Below are positions 60,361 through 64,000 of a stretch of DNA of 64,000 nucleotides, in pieces. The stretch covers positions 17,212 through 81,211 of the forward strand of contig CAIVPR010000005.1 of NCBI GenBank assembly GCA_903907865.1, given 5' to 3'. How positions within the stretch are numbered: position 1 is the stretch's first letter; each line of letters begins with the position of its first letter. The notes under the pieces are model-generated. The model was given only the letters and a program-made list of their open reading frames with translations. It searched no databases and was not told where the DNA came from. Position numbers and translations under genes: made by a program. The stretch is from an uncultured Acidobacteriia bacterium (GTDB taxonomy: Bacteria; Acidobacteriota; Terriglobia; Bryobacterales; Bryobacteraceae).

Positions 60361-61419
60361 GTGCTAGTGGCACGGACAATATTTCTTTTTCTTTTCGCGG
60401 CGGCCGCTTGCGCGCAACTGACCCCGTCGCAGAAGAGGGCCAACCAGGACTCCTTCGAGACCGTCTGGCGCACCGTCCGCGACCGCCACCCCGACCCCAA
60501 ACTCAACGGCCTCGATTGGAATGCCATCCATGACGCGACGGCACCCAAGATCGCCCAAGCCGCGTCGATGGACGAGGTGCGGTCCATCCTTCGGGAGATG
60601 ATCTACAAGCTCGATTCGTCGCACTACGCCATCATCCCCGCAGAACGTTACGAAACCAAGACGCCTTCCGCGGCTCCACCAACCGTAGGGTCCACCGTTG
60701 CCCCCGGGCCCGCCCAAACACCGGCCACCGCCACGACTCCCGCGCAGCAACCGCCCCCGGCGGCGACCGTGGAAGCTGCATCCGACGCCTCCGATCCCGC
60801 GGGCAAGGCCATCCGCTTCGCCAACCTGCCAGAACTCCGCCTCCATTTCGAGGCGAAGACGCTCCCCGGCGGCATCGGCTACATCCGCTTCAACGAATTC
60901 CTCGACCCCGTTTCCATCATGCCCAAGGTCGAAGCCGCCGTGCGCGACTTCGCGAAAGCCCCCGGGGTGATCATCGACCTCCGCGGCAACCCGGGCGGCA
61001 TCGGGATCATGGCCATGGGGATCGCGGGCTTCTTCATTTCCGAAGAGGGCCGCCAGTTGGGCAAGATGACCCTCCGTGAGACTACCCTGAACTTCGTCGT
61101 CTTCCCCCGTCCCCAGACCTACGACGGCCCTCTCGCTGTCTTGGTGGACGGCGGTTCCGCCTCGACCGCCGAAATCTTCGCCCAAGGGATGCAGGATTTG
61201 GGACGCGCCCGCGTCTTCGGCACCCGCACCGCAGCCGCCGCACTGCCCTCCGACATCATCCGGCTTCCCAACGGCGATGGCTTCCAGTACGCGCAGGCAG
61301 GCTACACTTCTTTTAAGGGCCGGGTCCTCGAAGGAAACGGCGTAGTGCCGGACGAGGTCGTCGAAAACCGTGTCATTGAAGCGGCTCAAGCTTGGATTAC
61401 TGGCCTTACTCGCAAGTAG
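60361..61419 (+). CDS. Exported S41-family peptidase
   Basis: A 352-residue exported protein. Signal peptide (ARTIFLFLFAAAACAQ), an N-terminal helical part (25-95), an Ala/Pro-rich linker (about 97-145), then the S41 core (about 160-340). The nucleophile Ser lies in VDGGSASTAEIFAQG, and GTRTAAAALPS replaces the Lys-containing motif of CtpA, which fits the tricorn-like S41 subgroup. No PDZ domain was seen, but IRFNEFLDP and IIDLRGNPGG are typical. Start GTG at 60361 with GGTGG upstream. The next gene overlaps its end by 50 bases. Confidence 0.86.
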   Translation: MLVARTIFLFLFAAAACAQLTPSQKRANQDSFETVWRTVRDRHPDPKLNGLDWNAIHDATAPKIAQAASMDEVRSILREMIYKLDSSHYAIIPAERYETKTPSAAPPTVGSTVAPGPAQTPATATTPAQQPPPAATVEAASDASDPAGKAIRFANLPELRLHFEAKTLPGGIGYIRFNEFLDPVSIMPKVEAAVRDFAKAPGVIIDLRGNPGGIGIMAMGIAGFFISEEGRQLGKMTLRETTLNFVVFPRPQTYDGPLAVLVDGGSASTAEIFAQGMQDLGRARVFGTRTAAAALPSDIIRLPNGDGFQYAQAGYTSFKGRVLEGNGVVPDEVVENRVIEAAQAWITGLTRK

Positions 61420-62845
61420 TGGCCCGGCTCTCGCGGCGGGGTCGGTGCTCCCGCGTCCGAGCCAAGTTTTCGACCAGTACCTCCAAGCCACGGGCGGCGC
61501 GGCCGAATGGCGTGCCAAGAAGTCCCAAAAGGTTGAGATCGAAGGTCGCGACCCGGAATCCGGTCGCGTCATCCTCAAGGCAAAACTCACAACGGCCCGC
61601 AACGGCAACGCCCTGCATGAGGTCCAAATCCCGCAAGTCGCCACCGAAGGCGTCTTCAACGGCGTGGCCTGGGCATGGTCCCAACTCGCCGGCCCGCGGA
61701 TCAAACACGGTGAAGACCGCGACCAGGCCCTCCGGTCCTCCCACATGCTCGAGGAGGCCGACTGGAGGTCGCTCTATCCCAAATCGACCGTTGACGGTGC
61801 CGAACACGTCAACGGCAAGTTCTGTTACCGGGTTTCCTTGCTGCCTTCGGCAGAGCGGCGCATGGAATGGTTCGACATCGAAACCGGACTCCTGGTCCGC
61901 CGCACCTCCTTGGAGCCTTCCGGCGACGGCGAGATCGCCGTCAGCGAAACCGTGGAATCTTGGAACTGGCACGAAGGCTTGAAGCAACCATCCAGCCTGC
62001 TGGTGGAGCGTGGCGAACTGCTCTATCGGCTGGTGGTCCTGGATGTAGCCTACAACGAAAACACCCGCCCGGATACCTACCGCCTTCCGCCTCCTGTCGA
62101 AACATACTGGGCTGCGGAACGGGCCGGCAGGGCCCTCCCCAACGCCGAAGAGATCATCGAGCGCCACATCTTTGTCTCCGGCGGGGCCGCAGCATTCGAG
62201 ACCCTGACGACCCAGCGGGTTTCGGGCACCTTGGACTATCTTTCCAGCGGACTGAAGGCTCGCACCGAAACTTGGGCCACCACCGGCGGAAGGTACTACC
62301 AGTCCGTGGACATCCCCGGCCTTGGGAAACAGGAGGAAGGCAGCGACGGGCGGATCGCCTGGGAACGGTCCCCAACCCTTGGCCCCCGCGCCAAGCCCAA
62401 GGCCGCATTGGCCGGACTTGGCGTCACCGTCGACGCCGCCGAAGTCGCCGCATGGCGGCTGCTGGTCAGCGAAGTCCGCACGGAAGCGCTGGAGACCGTG
62501 GACGGCCACGAGTGCCACCGTGTGCGCGTCGTCTCGCGGGACGGCAAGCAGGTGGCGACCCGGTGGTACCAACGCAACAACGGGCTCCTCTACCGCACCA
62601 GCATGCCAATGCAGACGGCCATGGGGACCATCCCCACGGTCCTGACCTACGAGGCATACCGGGATGTCGCCGGGCTGAAGTGGCCTTCGGTAATCCGGGT
62701 CAACGCGTCCGGCCAGGATCTCTTGTTCCACGCAGACGATGTGGACCTCAATGGGCAGATCGACGGCGCGGTCTTTCAACTGCCCGACGAGATCCGCAAG
62801 TTGGCCGCCGAGAGATTTGCCGACGGCGCGATGTCCACACCGTAG
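61370..62845 (+). CDS. Exported protein with two LolA-like repeats
   Basis: A 491-residue exported protein. Signal peptide 1-22, then two halves with the same start and fold pattern: FDQYLQATGGAAEWRAKKSQ (about 34) and IERHIFVSGGAAAFETLTTQ (about 263). Both continue with a beta-rich stretch and a GLLVRRT/GLLYRTS strand, as in LolA/outer-membrane lipoprotein-sorting-like domains. The family is common in Acidobacteria and its role is unknown; binding a lipid or hydrophobic ligand is an inference from the fold. The start is GTG at 61370 inside the S41 gene, so translation is coupled. Confidence 0.78.
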   Translation: MSLKRLKLGLLALLASSGPALAAGSVLPRPSQVFDQYLQATGGAAEWRAKKSQKVEIEGRDPESGRVILKAKLTTARNGNALHEVQIPQVATEGVFNGVAWAWSQLAGPRIKHGEDRDQALRSSHMLEEADWRSLYPKSTVDGAEHVNGKFCYRVSLLPSAERRMEWFDIETGLLVRRTSLEPSGDGEIAVSETVESWNWHEGLKQPSSLLVERGELLYRLVVLDVAYNENTRPDTYRLPPPVETYWAAERAGRALPNAEEIIERHIFVSGGAAAFETLTTQRVSGTLDYLSSGLKARTETWATTGGRYYQSVDIPGLGKQEEGSDGRIAWERSPTLGPRAKPKAALAGLGVTVDAAEVAAWRLLVSEVRTEALETVDGHECHRVRVVSRDGKQVATRWYQRNNGLLYRTSMPMQTAMGTIPTVLTYEAYRDVAGLKWPSVIRVNASGQDLLFHADDVDLNGQIDGAVFQLPDEIRKLAAERFADGAMSTP

Positions 62846-62885
62846 AGACGCTGGCCTGCCCGTCGCTGCCGTGTACTCTGGGAAC

Positions 62886-63890
62886 GTGCCGTACATCATC
62901 ACCCTCATACCCGGCGACGGGATCGGACCGGAGGTGGCCGACGCCACCGTCCGCGTTGTGGAAGCTGCGGGTGTCGAAATCGAATGGGATCGTGTGGACG
63001 CGGGCATTGCTGCCGAGCGCGCCACGGGCAAATACCTCCCCGACAGCGTTTTCGCGTCGCTGGCGCGCACCAGGGTAGGCCTGAAAGGGCCGGTCGGGAC
63101 CCCGGTTGGCGGCGGCCATCCCAGCGTCAACGTAGCACTTCGGAAGCGCCTCGACCTGTTTGTCAACTTCCGTCCGGTGAAGATGCTACCGGGCCTCAAG
63201 ACCCGCTTCAACGATCTCCCCATCGACCTCGTGATCTTCCGCGAGAACACCGAGGACCTTTATACCGGAATCGAGCACGAAGTGGTGCCTGGAGTGGTGG
63301 AGAGCATCAAGATCATCACCCGTGCGGCGTCAATTCGGATCGCCCAGGAAGCTTTCAAGTTCGCCGCCAAACACCACCGGCGCAAAGTGACGGCAATCCA
63401 CAAGGCCAACATCATGAAGATGTCCGACGGCCTGTTCCTGCGCTGCTGCCGGGAGGTAGCCGCCGAGTTCCCACAGGTGGAATACGCCGAACTGATTGTC
63501 GACAACGCCTGCATGCAGATGGTGATGAGACCGGAAACCTACGACGTGCTCGTGCTCCCGAACCTCTACGGTGACATCGTGTCGGACCTCGCCGCAGGCC
63601 TGGTGGGAGGCTTGGGCATCGTGCCGGGAGCGAATCTGGGCGACAACGTGGCCGTGTTCGAGGCTGTCCACGGTTCGGCCCCGGACATCGCGGGCAAAGG
63701 TCTGGCAAATCCGACGGCACTGATCCAGTCCGCATGTCTGATGCTGGACCACATCGGGGAACCGGTCGCCGCGGCGAGGATCCGGCGGGCGTTGGAGGCG
63801 GTGTACGGCGAAGGCAAGCACCTAACAGGGGATGTGGGCGGATCGGCTGGAACGCGCGGGTTCACTGACGCCGTCGTGGGTCGGCTATAA
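62886..63890 (+). CDS. NAD-dependent isocitrate dehydrogenase (beta-decarboxylating family)
   Basis: A 334-residue cytosolic TCA-cycle enzyme. IPGDGIGPEVADA opens the fold, FRENTEDLYTGIEH marks the isocitrate-binding region and separates it from isopropylmalate dehydrogenase, the Lys in HKANIMKMSDG is catalytic, and NLYGDIVSDLAAGLVGGLG is the family signature with its metal-binding Asp. The acidic residue pattern and length fit the NAD-dependent group. Start GTG at 62886 with a weak upstream signal. It begins 40 bases after the LolA-like gene but may have its own promoter (TACTCT nearby). Confidence 0.88.
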   Translation: MPYIITLIPGDGIGPEVADATVRVVEAAGVEIEWDRVDAGIAAERATGKYLPDSVFASLARTRVGLKGPVGTPVGGGHPSVNVALRKRLDLFVNFRPVKMLPGLKTRFNDLPIDLVIFRENTEDLYTGIEHEVVPGVVESIKIITRAASIRIAQEAFKFAAKHHRRKVTAIHKANIMKMSDGLFLRCCREVAAEFPQVEYAELIVDNACMQMVMRPETYDVLVLPNLYGDIVSDLAAGLVGGLGIVPGANLGDNVAVFEAVHGSAPDIAGKGLANPTALIQSACLMLDHIGEPVAAARIRRALEAVYGEGKHLTGDVGGSAGTRGFTDAVVGRL

Positions 63891-63913
63891 GGGCACGGGA
63901 TTTAGCCAAATCA

Positions 63914-63973
63914 CTCCCTTGCGGTCGCGGCTCGGTAACATGGCGATTCAGCCGAGCCGCGACCGCGAGGGAG
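63914..63973. repeat. Near-perfect 22-bp inverted repeat (REP-like)
   Basis: The arms 63914-63935 and 63952-63973 are 22 bases each with one mismatch and a 16-base loop. The left arm matches the single unit at 45771-45795 at 24 of 25 positions, so this is a dispersed palindromic element. It lies 23 bases after the isocitrate dehydrogenase stop. No T-run follows. The remaining bases to the window end show nothing else. Confidence 0.8.
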
Positions 63974-64000
63974 CGTTGACTCCAGTTGATATCTCGTGAG

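Overview
This 64 kb window is GC-rich, gene-dense chromosomal DNA that most resembles an Acidobacteriota genome of the Bryobacterales/Solibacteraceae type. The evidence is the set of lineage-typical families: two copies of the TIGR03437 'Solibacter' C-terminal beta domain (12.0-15.3 kb and 22.8-23.7 kb), a 1184-residue Oar-like TonB receptor with a carboxypeptidase-regulatory N-terminus, secreted planctomycete-cytochrome families (DUF1549/DUF1553, DUF1592) paired with DUF1501/DUF1552 proteins, a winged-helix/'FWAPV' membrane protein, and a small ANRxNAxxSTGP protein. The assignment is inferred from gene content, not from a marker-gene search. There is no rRNA, CRISPR array, prophage or insertion sequence. 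One tRNA (tRNA-Cys) is present.

Layout. 0-8.6 kb: 3' part of hypF, a secreted carboxylesterase, a cytochrome c, acetoacetyl-CoA synthetase, a degenerate GGDEF protein, a radical SAM enzyme and the ANRxNA protein. 8.6-12 kb: a PSCyt1/DUF1549/DUF1553 protein and a ThuA-like protein. 12-19.2 kb (minus strand): subtilase, SDR oxidoreductase with its TetR regulator and a palindromic operator candidate, and a membrane spermidine-synthase-like protein. 19.3-23.7 kb: a cytochrome cluster, including a nine-haem protein whose frame is broken at a run of eight G. 23.8-33.7 kb: six collinear genes for exported proteins (NHL, DUF1549/1553, DUF1501, FGE-like, DUF1592 with LamG, DUF1552). 33.7-38.4 kb: a PIN/antitoxin pair and the TonB receptor. 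38.4-44.5 kb: a PAS protein with ruined phosphorelay residues, rpsT, an EgtD-like methyltransferase, a Cys-rich repeat peptide, the winged-helix protein and an HD-GYP response regulator. 44.5-48.5 kb: hisS, aspS and a second PIN/antitoxin pair bracketed by a duplicated aspS 3' end. 48.5-56.7 kb: a CHASE3/PAS/GAF/GGDEF cyclase, then pfkB, a GT-C glycosyltransferase, dapF, a nucleotide-sugar dehydrogenase, a FecR-like protein and tRNA-Cys. 56.7-64 kb: an alpha/alpha-barrel protein, xylose isomerase, DUF1501, iscX, an S41 protease, a duplicated LolA-like protein, NAD-isocitrate dehydrogenase and a long inverted repeat.

How the genes may work together. The strongest multi-gene unit is 23.8-33.7 kb. 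Several of its genes are translationally coupled and nearly all products carry export signals, which suggests one periplasmic or surface machine that uses haem proteins together with alkaline-phosphatase-fold partners. Its function is unknown. The neighbouring cytochrome cluster (19.3-23.7 kb) could feed or receive electrons outside the inner membrane. The 50.7-56.6 kb run looks like an envelope or cell-surface polysaccharide operon. Signalling genes are frequent (two GGDEF-type proteins, one HD-GYP, one PAS hybrid), and two of the four appear to have lost catalytic residues.

The items most worth checking are the G8 frameshift in the multihaem protein, the toxin-antitoxin insertion at the aspS 3' end, a DapF homologue with both catalytic cysteines changed to serine, and the six-gene secreted system.
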